A DNA stretch of 64,000 nucleotides from CAYXLI01 sp964464925. Lineage in GTDB: Bacteria; Acidobacteriota; Terriglobia; Bryobacterales; Bryobacteraceae. The notes under the pieces were generated by a model, which had not been told where the DNA came from, did no database searches, and was given only the letters and a program-made list of their open reading frames with translations. Shown here one piece after another: positions 35,471 through 43,360 of the stretch; within the stretch, counting starts at the first letter, position 1, and every line of letters begins with the position of its first letter. The stretch spans positions 67,285 through 131,284 of the forward strand of contig CAYXLI010000014.1 of the NCBI GenBank assembly GCA_964464925.1, in the 5' to 3' direction. The translations under genes were made by a program, and so were the position numbers.

Positions 35471-36751
35471 CTACCGAGATCGTCGTGTTCCCCGTGACGC
35501 AGGCATTTGCGGCTTTGGGACAGCGTTCCTCGTGGGGCTTGCATCACCCGAGTGATGCGCCGCTAATTTGCCGTCAATCCGCTTCAGCGTGACGGCTTGC
35601 CCAACGGCGAGCCGCCCCTTTGCGCGATCACGCTCTATGTTTTCATCGTGAGAAATGATGTGGACGAAGCCATCAGTCCCTTCGAGGATCATCGCCGGCC
35701 GATCGGTGCCATCGTCGTGGGCGTGGCCGATTACCCGTCCGGTCAGCTCCGAGATTTCGGTCGGTGGCGTGTAACGAAGTGGCAGCATCGGATTGGAAAG
35801 CAGAGATCCATAGGCGGCGATCATCCGTTGACGATCGCTTAGCTTCTGCATTCCGCGGAGAACCGCGTCAAAGTCGGACTTCACGTCCCACGCGTGTTCA
35901 TCAGCGCGTCGCGCAAGGCCCAGTTCCTGGAGGAAGAAGAGGCGACTCCTGAGTGGGACCTGGCTCCGGCCGCTGAGATCGAACCGAAAGAACTCCTGTC
36001 CCGCTGCCGGTCGGCTTCTGGCGATCTGTCGATCCAGAGTTGTAAACCGAACCTGGCCGACCTCCCGTTCCGTGGCTTCAAGTGCATCCTGGTGGGTCCG
36101 AAAGCCCAGTTGTACTGTGCATTCGTCTTCGGCCCCTCGTCGAATGCCATGCTTCACGTAGTCTCGATCGAGCCGAAGTTCGTCTCCATCTGCTACTCCC
36201 CGGAGGGCCACATGCGCGTGGGGGTGCTGGGTGTTCGAGTGGACGACCGCAACCCATTCGAGGTGGCGCCCGAGGTCCGCCTCCATGCGCATTATCATTT
36301 CGCGGACGAGCTTCTTGGTGTCAACGCGCTCCCCGAACTCTGGAGAGACTATTAGCTTGAACATCCGGGGATCGCCGGCGGATTGCCATTCGCGCAGCTT
36401 CGCGGGTACGTCAGGCACGGTGCCACTGACGTCGAAGCCGACGCTACCTTTTCCGCTCTCGATGTGAACAGCACTGTCCCGAACAATGTAGCGGCCATGG
36501 GCAGCCCACTGCCCTCGCACGCGGTTTCCGGAATACGTGACCCGCACGGCGCAACGTTGTCGATAGGAGGTCTGTGGTGAACCGGCGTTGCCGCGACCCT
36601 GCCTTCTACCCCGAATAGAGCCTGACCCCTTCGAGGTCATCCGAACTACACGGATGAGGTTTTTGAAAGCTTTGGCCCAAACCTTCGATTCATCTTTCTC
36701 CTGGCCCTTCGGGCGGCGCGGTCGAAAAACGATCGGTCGTTCGTCAATCAC
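35471..36751 (-). CDS. traI: Relaxase (MOB-P-like, VirD2/DUF3363 type)
   Basis: 426 aa, GTG start overlapping the stop of the RHH gene by 8 bp. The three-histidine motif is HSNTQHPHAHVALRG (H171-H180 region); HGRYIVRD with Y88 is the best candidate for the catalytic tyrosine. The basic N-terminus (GKG SIRGRRQGRG-like stretch) suits DNA binding. It would nick oriT and lead the transferred strand. Its place beside an RHH protein and opposite TraK/L/M copies the RP4 traI-traJ layout, but it is shorter than RP4 TraI and lacks the long C-terminal part. Confidence 0.82.
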   Translation of the reverse strand: MIDERPIVFRPRRPKGQEKDESKVWAKAFKNLIRVVRMTSKGSGSIRGRRQGRGNAGSPQTSYRQRCAVRVTYSGNRVRGQWAAHGRYIVRDSAVHIESGKGSVGFDVSGTVPDVPAKLREWQSAGDPRMFKLIVSPEFGERVDTKKLVREMIMRMEADLGRHLEWVAVVHSNTQHPHAHVALRGVADGDELRLDRDYVKHGIRRGAEDECTVQLGFRTHQDALEATEREVGQVRFTTLDRQIARSRPAAGQEFFRFDLSGRSQVPLRSRLFFLQELGLARRADEHAWDVKSDFDAVLRGMQKLSDRQRMIAAYGSLLSNPMLPLRYTPPTEISELTGRVIGHAHDDGTDRPAMILEGTDGFVHIISHDENIERDRAKGRLAVGQAVTLKRIDGKLAAHHSGDASPTRNAVPKPQMPASRGTRRSR

Positions 36752-37157
36752 GTTCTGTCAGCTCCCCCAGTGAGGTCTGCGAGTCGGCCGTCATGTTCTG
36801 CGCGACAGACTTAAGGAACCGGTCATATCGCATTCGAGCGCGACGTTTCGCCTGGTCGAGGAGTTCAGGAGCAGGCTCCGGAACACAGGTCAAGAAGAGC
36901 CGGGCGAGACTGTCGGTCAGGGCGAATACTGCCTGCTGAGCCGTCTGCAAGGTCCGCAGGTCTCTTGCCACGCGGTCAATGCTGGCGCTCACGATCCGTT
37001 CGGTCTTGGCGATGGCTGGCTCACCATGGCGCATTTCGTTTTCAAGCGCCATGCGCACAACGCTCGCCACCGACGTGCCGCGCTCTCCGGCCACGACTTT
37101 GAGACGTTCAAGAAGATCCTGAGGGACCAGCAGTTCGAATCTTTCATTCTTTCGCAT
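36744..37157 (-). CDS. Ribbon-helix-helix relaxosome/regulatory protein (TraJ-like position)
   Basis: 137 aa. Residues 1-45 (ERFELLVPQDLLERLKVVAG, TSVASVVRMALENEMR) are an Arc/CopG-type RHH DNA-binding domain; the rest is helical. It is encoded between oriT and the relaxase like RP4 TraJ, so it probably binds near nic. It is also the best candidate to bind the GCTAGC-type palindromes found at four sites in the element, including 43 bp upstream of its own start. Confidence 0.75.
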   Translation of the reverse strand: MRKNERFELLVPQDLLERLKVVAGERGTSVASVVRMALENEMRHGEPAIAKTERIVSASIDRVARDLRTLQTAQQAVFALTDSLARLFLTCVPEPAPELLDQAKRRARMRYDRFLKSVAQNMTADSQTSLGELTERD

Positions 37158-37199
37158 CTTTTCTCAGCCGTACTCACGCTACGTAAATGTTCCGGTAGT

Positions 37200-37216
37200 C
37201 AAGCTAGCCTGTACCG
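37200..37216. promoter_or_regulatory. Palindromic operator upstream of the RHH-relaxase genes
   Basis: CAAGCTAGCCTG (37200-37211) followed by TAC is a one-mismatch copy of the element's palindrome CAAGCTAGCTTG. It lies 43 bp upstream of the RHH start codon, overlapping a weak minus-strand promoter (TTGCAA-N16-TACAGG). Confidence 0.5.
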
Positions 37217-37320
37217 TAAGCCCATACTATTGCAACAGCGCGAGATAGGCAAGAACAAACAGCAGCCGCTACGTATTCTCCTTTATGTTCCACTACCCGT
37301 CTCAGGGCTGTTGCCGTTCT

Positions 37321-37380
37321 TCTGGTTTGCCTCGCCGCCGACCTGACCCCGGTCTGCAAACACCCGACGGCAAGACCAGA
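37321..37380. repeat. Interrupted inverted repeat in the oriT region
   Basis: TCTGGTTTGCC (37321-37331) and GGCAAGACCAGA (37369-37380) are complementary apart from one bulged base, separated by about 37 bp. Such arms next to nic often bind relaxosome proteins or allow strand re-closure. Assigned by position only. Confidence 0.45.
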
Positions 37381-37410
37381 TGAGAATGCGCGAGAATGCA
37401 TGAGAACTTG
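37381..37410 (+). repeat. Three 10-bp helically phased repeats near oriT
   Basis: TGAGAATGCG, CGAGAATGCA and TGAGAACTTG follow each other without spacing (37381, 37391, 37401), i.e. YGAGAAtgcR once per helical turn. They suit cooperative binding by TraK or the RHH protein. They run directly into the palindrome at 37407. Confidence 0.45.
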
Positions 37411-37426
37411 TACAAGCTAGCTTGTA
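37407..37426. promoter_or_regulatory. Palindromic operator upstream of traK-traL-traM
   Basis: CTTGTACAAGCTAGCTTGTA contains two overlapping perfect palindromes: CTTGTACAAG (37407-37416) and TACAAGCTAGCTTGTA (37411-37426). It lies 44 bp upstream of the chosen traK start and matches the site at 43341-43360. Confidence 0.65.
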
Positions 37427-37470
37427 TTTGCTGCAAAGCTCTGGTACAACTCGAACTGAGACGAGAACTG

Positions 37471-37881
37471 ATGCAAGATGACGCTGTGCCCGCCTCGCCG
37501 AATCTCGATTCTCTGGTGAAACACAGACCGGCGTGCAAGCGCGCGCTGGTCCGCCTCCTCTGGCCGAAGATCCGCGCATCCCTGGAGGTCGGCCACACTG
37601 TGCGAGAGGTGCTGGAGAAGCTTCGGCTGGACGGGATAGACCTCAGCTATCCGAGCCTGTGCCGCTATGTAGTGGACTTTCGGAGGTCCGACGCAGCCGA
37701 GGGGGAGCACCGACCCGCGCTGCCAAAGCAGGAGAAACGACCGGATGCTTCGGTGCAGAGGCGTCCGCGGGACCCGCTTGAAAACGTTCGCCGCCTCACT
37801 GAAGAGAAACCACCCGGATTCCGATATCCGGGAACCATGTCGGACAAGGAGCTATTCGGAGATGAAAGCAGCAACAGCTAA
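37471..37881 (+). CDS. traK: TraK-like oriT-binding protein
   Basis: 136 aa from ATG at 37471 (an upstream in-frame start at 37396 would place the operator inside the gene). A helical, basic protein: RALVRLLWPKIRASLEVGHT, VREVLEKLRLDGIDLSYPSL, RYVVDFRR. RP4 TraK, close to the same size, binds oriT beside nic. The assignment rests on position and size, since identity to RP4 TraK cannot be measured here. It overlaps traL by 20 bp. Confidence 0.6.
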   Translation: MQDDAVPASPNLDSLVKHRPACKRALVRLLWPKIRASLEVGHTVREVLEKLRLDGIDLSYPSLCRYVVDFRRSDAAEGEHRPALPKQEKRPDASVQRRPRDPLENVRRLTEEKPPGFRYPGTMSDKELFGDESSNS

Positions 37882-38647
37882 TGGCGATACGGGCCGGCGG
37901 GAGACAGGCCCTGTGGCGAGTGCGCCCGCTACGGTCCACTTCGTTTTGCAGGGAAAGGGCGGCGTCGGGAAGAGCTTCGTCGCGTCGATCCTCGGACAGT
38001 ATTTTCAAACGCGCGGCCGGGATGTCCGGTGCTTCGATACCGACCCAGTGAATCAAACCTTCGCACAATACCGGGAACTCGGCGTGGAACGGCTCGACCT
38101 GCTAGTCGACGGAAGCATCGACCAAAGGGCGTTCGATGGGCTCGTGGAGCGATTGCTCACCGATGATGGGTGCTTCGTTGTCGATAACGGCGCATCGACG
38201 TTCATCCCGATGTGGAACTACATTCTGGAGAACGACGTTGTCCGTGTCCTGAGCGATACCGGCAGGAGGGTCTTCGTTCACTGCGTCATCACCGGCGGGC
38301 AGGCTCTGACCGATACTCTGACCGGCTTCGCGAAACTCGCAGAGACGACCCCGGACCGAAACGTCGTGCTCTGGGTGAATGAGTACTTCGGACGGGTTGA
38401 GCGCGACGGCAAGCCCTTGAGCGAACTGCCTGTCTACCGAGATCATGTCGATAAGGTTTGGGGATCGGTGGCGATCCCAAAGCGAAATCGGGACACGTTT
38501 GGCCGCGACGTCGAGGACCTCCTGCGCCGAAAGATGACGTTCCGGCAGGCACTCGAAGGCGCGGACTTCCCGATCATGGTTCGGCAGCGGCTCAAGGTGG
38601 TACAGCGCGAGTTGTTCGAGCAACTCGACAGCCTGGCGGTTCTTTAG
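37862..38647 (+). CDS. traL: TraL-like ParA/MinD ATPase
   Basis: 261 aa from ATG at 37862. Deviant Walker A QGKGGVGKSFV (residues 30-40), RCFDTDPVNQTFAQY and GCFVVDNGASTFIPM are typical of RP4 TraL-type ParA proteins of conjugative elements. Probable role in positioning or regulating the transfer machinery. It overlaps traK and is followed 10 bp later by the traM-like gene. Confidence 0.82.
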   Translation: MKAATANGDTGRRETGPVASAPATVHFVLQGKGGVGKSFVASILGQYFQTRGRDVRCFDTDPVNQTFAQYRELGVERLDLLVDGSIDQRAFDGLVERLLTDDGCFVVDNGASTFIPMWNYILENDVVRVLSDTGRRVFVHCVITGGQALTDTLTGFAKLAETTPDRNVVLWVNEYFGRVERDGKPLSELPVYRDHVDKVWGSVAIPKRNRDTFGRDVEDLLRRKMTFRQALEGADFPIMVRQRLKVVQRELFEQLDSLAVL

Positions 38648-38657
38648 GTTCTGAAGG

Positions 38658-39011
38658 ATGGATCGCAAACGGATCATCGGTGAGGTCGCGGCCAAGCATG
38701 GCGTTCTCCTGGCGGAGGATGACCCGGCGTTTCTGCTCGTGACGATCGCCGAGATCGCGCTGCGGGACGCTCAGAGCGATTTCCTGGACGTGGTACGGCG
38801 AACGATCGCCGACCAGGAGGAAGCTGCGGAAAGGATGCAGAAGAGCATCGGGGAGACGCTTGGCAGCTCGATCCGACGGGCTCTGAGCGAAGGCGAAACG
38901 GTCCTTCCTCCACGCCCCGTCCATCTCCGCGAGCGGGTTGTCTTCTTTGGGGCAGTCTTCGGGCTGTTGTTGTTCGCAGCCGGGTTCGCGCTTGGAGCAA
39001 TGTGGAAATGA
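38658..39011 (+). CDS. traM: TraM-like membrane protein
   Basis: 117 aa: a mostly helical cytoplasmic part (DAQSDFLDVVRRTIADQEEA, MQKSIGETLGSSIRRALSEG) and one C-terminal membrane helix (VVFFGAVFGLLLFAAGFALG). Third gene of the traKLM order, which is the main ground for the name. Confidence 0.6.
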   Translation: MDRKRIIGEVAAKHGVLLAEDDPAFLLVTIAEIALRDAQSDFLDVVRRTIADQEEAAERMQKSIGETLGSSIRRALSEGETVLPPRPVHLRERVVFFGAVFGLLLFAAGFALGAMWK

Positions 39012-39031
39012 ATCTTTGAAACTGGAGCTTC

Positions 39032-39148
39032 TTGGCCTGTCTCTTCGGGCCTCGGTTTGGACTCGCGCTGGCGGTGAGCTATTACGTTGGTGGCGCTGTG
39101 ATCATCGGTGCGGTCTTTTTCGGCGCGATCCTGTACGTCTGCCGGTAA
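39032..39148 (+). CDS. Possible 38-aa membrane peptide
   Basis: TTG start at 39032 after GGAG (4-bp spacing), stop TAA at 39146-39148. The peptide is nearly all hydrophobic: GLALAVSYYVGGAVIIGAVF then FGAILYVCR. It follows the traM-like gene by 20 bp. The unusual start and short spacing make it uncertain. Confidence 0.35.
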   Translation: MACLFGPRFGLALAVSYYVGGAVIIGAVFFGAILYVCR

Positions 39149-39202
39149 TGTAGAATTCGTGCCGGCGCGACGGTTGACAGCACCAGGCTTTATCCTAAGC
39201 TG

Positions 39203-40183
39203 GTGCGCTCCAAGGCCCACTTCGTCGAGCCGATGCTACTTCTCCGCAAGGAGCAGTTGCCCGACGATCCGAACTGGCTCCTGGAACTCAAGTTGGATGG
39301 TTATCGCGCCCTGGCATTCAAAACCGGCGGACGGGTTCATCTCCGCTCTCGCAACGACAACGATTTCACCGGGTACTATCCCGGAATCGTTCAGGCATTG
39401 GAGACGATGCCGGACGAGACCGTCATCGACGGAGAAGTGGTGGCACTCGATCCGGAGGGGAGGCCCTCGTTCACCGCCCTTCAGAATTATGGCGGCTCCG
39501 GAACTCCACTCAACTACTACGTCTTCGACCTCCTGATCCTTAGAGGCCGAGATGTGATGGCGGAACCGCTGGTGCGGCGTCGGGAACTGTTGGAACGGGA
39601 GGTCCTGCCGACCCTTTCAGAGCCTGTCCGCTATTCGCCGGAGTTGCGCGCGAGCCTTGCCGACCTGATTCAGTCCGTAAAGGCGCAACGCCTGGAGGGA
39701 CTCGTCGCCAAGAACCGAAACAGCCGCTATGAGCCCGGTCAGCGTTCGGGGGCTTGGCAGAAGATGCGGATCAACCAGGGCCAGGAGTTCGTAGTCGGCG
39801 GCTACACGGTCGGCGGCAGCACATTCGACGCACTGGTCTTTGGTTACTACGAGGGCAGCAAGCTCATGTATGCCGCTCGAACCCGTAACGGATTTACACC
39901 GAGGCTCCGAGCGGAGTTGATGAAACGCTTCGCACCGCTCGAAACGCGAACGTGTCCTTTTGCGAATCTTCCAGAAAAGAAGGCCGGTAGATGGGGCGCG
40001 GGGTTAACGGCTGCGAAAATGGAGGATTGCCGTTGGCTCAAACCAGCGCTGGTCGGGCAGTTCGAGTTTGTGGAGTGGACGCCTGACGGGCACCTTCGAC
40101 ACAGCCGGTTCGTCGGCCTTCGCGAGGACAAGAAGGCTCATGATGTTTTCAGGGATTCGGACCATGGCCGGGCAGAACAGTGA
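39203..40183 (+). CDS. ATP-dependent DNA ligase (LigD ligase-domain type)
   Basis: 326 aa, GTG start. Adenylation motif ELKLDGYRAL with the AMP-accepting Lys at about 30; DGEVVALDPEGRPSF, YYVFDLLILRGRDV, EGLVAKNRNSRYEPG and WQKMRINQGQEFVVGGYT are the following nucleotidyltransferase motifs; then an OB-fold domain to about 300. There is no polymerase or nuclease domain. It could seal DNA during establishment of the element. Cargo between traM and the TcmP pair. Confidence 0.88.
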   Translation: MRSKAHFVEPMLLLRKEQLPDDPNWLLELKLDGYRALAFKTGGRVHLRSRNDNDFTGYYPGIVQALETMPDETVIDGEVVALDPEGRPSFTALQNYGGSGTPLNYYVFDLLILRGRDVMAEPLVRRRELLEREVLPTLSEPVRYSPELRASLADLIQSVKAQRLEGLVAKNRNSRYEPGQRSGAWQKMRINQGQEFVVGGYTVGGSTFDALVFGYYEGSKLMYAARTRNGFTPRLRAELMKRFAPLETRTCPFANLPEKKAGRWGAGLTAAKMEDCRWLKPALVGQFEFVEWTPDGHLRHSRFVGLREDKKAHDVFRDSDHGRAEQ

Positions 40184-40279
40184 CGGCTAGCCGATTTCCC
40201 GTTCGGATGCAGAGCAGGGTTGTTTCAAGCCATTCTTCGCTGCGGAGCTGCGGATGTGGATGGTGGCCTTGCTCCTCCG

Positions 40280-41428
40280 CTACCGCTCTGGTCGTTGTGC
40301 GAGGCGAATTGTGCAGCCTTTTTTGGGAGTCCGATCTCGTGCTCCCATCCCATCGATCACAATGGTTCCGTCCCGTTGCCCGGCCAGAAGCAGGTCATTG
40401 AGGTCGGTCTTCCAGACGAGCGGAAGTTCGAGGATGCGTGGCTGGAGCTCGTCGTAGGACGCTGGCCCCCGCTGCAGGATTGTGGCAATGCGTGCGTTCG
40501 CCTCTCTGAGGCGCCGCTCGCGTTCTTCCTCGATAGTACGTGACATTTCGGTGCTTGGCGCGAAGATGAGTTCTGCTTGTCCGCTTTTAGTTTCGCGGTG
40601 TTCTCGTTGTGCGGTCTCGCGTACTGCATCTTGTTCCTTGACGGTCTGTTTCTCTATGCGGCGGAATTCGGTGATGCCTTTCGGATTTCTAGTTGCGTAC
40701 ACGAGGTGGAAGTACGCGCGGTCGCTGTGGGGTTTTAGGATGCGTGTTGAGGTGACATAGGAAAAGCCGCCGATCGTGCGGAGCTGTTCCTTGTAGCACT
40801 CAAGGCTTGCTGTTTCTCGGTCGCTAGCGTTGCGGATGCCTCGCCAGGTAGTGGTGCCGAAGAATTGGTCGAGTGAGCGCTCGTTGGCGGGATCGGGGTA
40901 GTTGATGAATCGGTTGATGAAATCGTACATGAAGTTCACCATGACCTCGCCGGGCTGGTGTTGGAGGATCGGGGCGATGTGATCCATCGCGAATCCGGTC
41001 CATCCTTTGGGGTCGATGAAACAGAAGGAGAACGTCGCGCCGACCTCGCGAAGCAGCGCCTCGATATTGTCCTCGAAGGCGCCGGGGAGCGCAGTGGTCT
41101 TGACGGCGCCCGCATGCTGGTCCAGCGTTGCTTGCAGAGCGCGGAATGCCATAGCGTCCTTCTCGATGAATATGGCGCGGATGGTCGCGTAGCGTTGCTG
41201 CGCTGCGAGCCCTTCGCGGACGTAGTTGAGCTTGTCCAGCGCGATGCGGATGGAGGTGTCCGCGAGCGTTTCATCCGTTGCTTTCCAAGGGCCGGAGAAG
41301 CAGTCCGCATACACAAAGGACTGATGCGTGTACCCAATGTGGAACGCGACGGTTTCGAGGTAGCGTTCGAGGAAGAAGTGCTTGAGGTACGTCTGCTCCC
41401 GTCCCTGGTAGGACGCCACCGGTTTCAT
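40280..41428 (-). CDS. tcmP: Three-Cys-motif partner protein TcmP
   Basis: 382 aa. The family pattern is clear: REQTYLKHFFLERYLETVAF, FVYADCFSGPW, IRAIFIEKD, FSFCFIDPKGWTGFAMDHIA, VMVNFMYDFINRFI. The Rossmann-like core with FIDPKG resembles a SAM-dependent methyltransferase. The C-terminal ~100 residues form a helical/winged extension. It is always associated with a DUF5131 (Gp37/Gp68) three-Cys protein, here encoded 12 bp upstream. The biological function is unknown; likely nucleic-acid modification or defence is inference. Confidence 0.88.
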   Translation of the reverse strand: MKPVASYQGREQTYLKHFFLERYLETVAFHIGYTHQSFVYADCFSGPWKATDETLADTSIRIALDKLNYVREGLAAQQRYATIRAIFIEKDAMAFRALQATLDQHAGAVKTTALPGAFEDNIEALLREVGATFSFCFIDPKGWTGFAMDHIAPILQHQPGEVMVNFMYDFINRFINYPDPANERSLDQFFGTTTWRGIRNASDRETASLECYKEQLRTIGGFSYVTSTRILKPHSDRAYFHLVYATRNPKGITEFRRIEKQTVKEQDAVRETAQREHRETKSGQAELIFAPSTEMSRTIEEERERRLREANARIATILQRGPASYDELQPRILELPLVWKTDLNDLLLAGQRDGTIVIDGMGARDRTPKKGCTIRLAQRPER

Positions 41429-41440
41429 CCGCTGTCCTCT

Positions 41441-42286
41441 TTATGCCATGCTCGTCTCGTTCGTGAGCTGTATGAGCGGTTCGGCATGCCACGTGGTATT
41501 GGCGCTTGCTAACGCTGCCATAAGGCGCTCGCGTACGGATCGCGCAGGTGCTGGGTTGCTCGATGCTGCGGGCATGTCGTCGTATGTTCGCCCGTCGAGT
41601 TGCCGGCCTCGTTTTTTCTTCTGGACGCCCCCCCATTGCTTAAAGAAGAACAGGGTGCCGTGCTGATCGCATTGCGTCTTAATGTGCTCGACCCATGCTG
41701 GTCGGAGGGGGCGCGCACCTGGCCCGCTTTCGCCGCCTACTATGGCCCAGTGGATGCCGTCCAAATCGATTGCCCCGAGGTCTTCAAGGAGCGGTTCGAT
41801 GCTCAGGAACCGGACCGCTGCTGGTGCTCGTCGGAGGTGCTCGATCCGCGGGAGACCGTACCGCTGGTCTTCGACGCTCACGCCCCACCAGATGTGCGAT
41901 GCGCCCGCAGCCTTCCGAAGTCGTGTGGTGAGAAGTTGTTCGAGTCGTTGGGCGCGTTTCGTAAGGACTTGGTAGGTGTGCCAGTTTGCATGGAGCATCA
42001 CGTTCGCGACGGCGTCGATGTAGTCGTCAGGAACGGCATCTTGGAAGAGGTCGCTCATGCTGTTCACGAACACGGTTTTCGGTGATCCCCACCGAAGTGG
42101 TTCGGTGAGTTTCTCGGGGACCAGGCGCGGGTCGAAGCCGTGCTCATATGGATGGCCGGGCACGTTGCGGAATCGCTCGGCAAACGTCTCGGCGTAGCAG
42201 TGCTTGCAACCCGGACTGATTTTGACGCAGCCACGGACGGGGTTCCAGGTGGCTTCTGTCCATTCGATCTTGGATTGTAGGCTCAT
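41441..42286 (-). CDS. DUF5131 / phage Gp37-Gp68 family three-Cys protein
   Basis: 281 aa, ATG after TGAGG. IEWTEATWNPVRGCVKISPG then CKHCYAE gives Cys20, Cys27 and Cys30 (C-x6-C-x2-C), resembling a radical-SAM-like iron-sulphur site with nonstandard spacing. FVNSMSDLFQDAVPDDYIDA, WWGVSVEDQRYGLPRIEHLR and VGGESGPGARPLRPAWVEHI are family marks. Partner of TcmP in one transcription unit. Reaction unknown. Confidence 0.88.
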   Translation of the reverse strand: MSLQSKIEWTEATWNPVRGCVKISPGCKHCYAETFAERFRNVPGHPYEHGFDPRLVPEKLTEPLRWGSPKTVFVNSMSDLFQDAVPDDYIDAVANVMLHANWHTYQVLTKRAQRLEQLLTTRLRKAAGASHIWWGVSVEDQRYGLPRIEHLRRAPAAVRFLSIEPLLEDLGAIDLDGIHWAIVGGESGPGARPLRPAWVEHIKTQCDQHGTLFFFKQWGGVQKKKRGRQLDGRTYDDMPAASSNPAPARSVRERLMAALASANTTWHAEPLIQLTNETSMA

Positions 42287-42419
42287 CGAACTGCCTCACA
42301 GACTTGTTCACATTCTTACATGAAAATGTTTGCTGCTCGACGCGCAGTCCCGGCTCTTGCCCTTCGCGCCGGTGCCGCTGGTGGATTTCGCTGTTGCCCG
42401 AGAGTCGGCGGCATGGCAT

Positions 42420-43289
42420 TCAGCGCCCGCGGCAGCTCAGTGCAGCGTAAGCCTTCTTGACCGTCCGCTCAACATACTCTGCCTGCCTCTTATCTGTCCC
42501 CTTATGCCGCAGGTCTCTGCTCCGGAGCGCGTCTTTAACGGCGGCTTCCGTACTCCCATGGGCGAGCGCATAGACCGCATACGCCAGGTCCGCCCTGGTG
42601 TTGTCACCTGCGTATGCGGGCTTGGCGCGAAAGAACTCGATTGATCTCGGTTCGCGAGCTTGGCCTTGGAGACGAGGGTGCGACTGGAGCGTCCCCTCCC
42701 TCCGCGCGATCTCAACCTCGCGACAGATTGTGTCCACCAAGGACTGCCTTTGCATGTAGGGCTGTCCGGTAGCCTCCACGAGCCGCACGAACGGGTAGAG
42801 ACCGTTCGATTCATACTTCGGCTTCCGGTTGGTGAGACCCCCAAGCCGACCGAAATGCCGCCAGTCCGCCGCGCCCCGGTCTCCACCGAATCGCTCGGCT
42901 AGGGCGCGGGCTGCCGCGGTGGATTCCGCTCTTGGAAGGACTCTGCCGTGATTGAGCCACGCCTGGAAGTTGCCGGGCGACGTCTCCACGACTATGGCCG
43001 GCTGGAAACCTTCCGCCTTCATGCGCTCCAGAGCCGCGGCGTTGAGGTCGTCCACAAGGCTCAGTGCGTGTTCGCCCTTGGGACGTATGTAGATGTTTCG
43101 CCCCTGGCTGTTCTGGTATTTGAGCCAGCCGACGGACTTCAGTAGGGTCGCCTTATCCCACGTCCTGGGCAGCATCTCGGGTTCTTTCACGTTTCCATCG
43201 ACTGCCGGCTTGTAGAGGCCGATCTCGAAAATGTCGACCGCCATGGCGTCCGCTTGGCGGGTGATTGCGTCTAGGGTTATCCGGTTCAT
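42420..43289 (-). CDS. RepB-type DNA primase
   Basis: 289 aa. The segment WLKYQNSQGRNIYIRPKGEH, then IVVETSPGNFQAWLNHGRVL, GADWRHFGRLGGLTNRKPKY-like residues and a helical C-terminus fit the RepB primase family of RSF1010 and many conjugative elements, which primes synthesis on transferred single strands. Divergent from trbB with a 71-bp spacer. It lies 133 bp upstream of the DUF5131 gene on the same strand. Confidence 0.72.
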   Translation of the reverse strand: MNRITLDAITRQADAMAVDIFEIGLYKPAVDGNVKEPEMLPRTWDKATLLKSVGWLKYQNSQGRNIYIRPKGEHALSLVDDLNAAALERMKAEGFQPAIVVETSPGNFQAWLNHGRVLPRAESTAAARALAERFGGDRGAADWRHFGRLGGLTNRKPKYESNGLYPFVRLVEATGQPYMQRQSLVDTICREVEIARREGTLQSHPRLQGQAREPRSIEFFRAKPAYAGDNTRADLAYAVYALAHGSTEAAVKDALRSRDLRHKGTDKRQAEYVERTVKKAYAALSCRGR

Positions 43290-43314
43290 GTGGGCAACTC
43301 CCTGCGATTTGCAG

Positions 43315-43360
43315 TTGACAAGCGCACGTGAGTGCGTAAAGCTAGCTTGTACAAGCTAGC
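43315..43360 (+). promoter_or_regulatory. trb promoter with perfect 20-bp palindromic operator
   Basis: TTGACA at 43315-43320 and TAAAGC at 43337-43342 (16-bp spacing) run into the perfect palindrome GCTAGCTTGTACAAGCTAGC at 43341-43360, which ends at the base before the trbB ATG. A bound repressor would cover both the -10 element and the start codon. Confidence 0.65.

Larger units (their letters stand above)
37158..37470. other. Predicted oriT region
   Basis: 313 bp between the divergent RHH-relaxase unit and traK, the position of oriT in RP4. It contains two copies of the GCTAGC-type palindrome, an interrupted inverted repeat (37321-37380) and 10-bp-phased repeats (37381-37410). No match to the IncP/Ti nic core ATCCTG was seen on either strand, so the nick site is not assigned. 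Confidence 0.55.

Noticed and set aside
37158..37470. IncP/Ti-type nic core ATCCTG
   Set aside because: Looked for on both strands of the predicted oriT and not found; no nic site is claimed.
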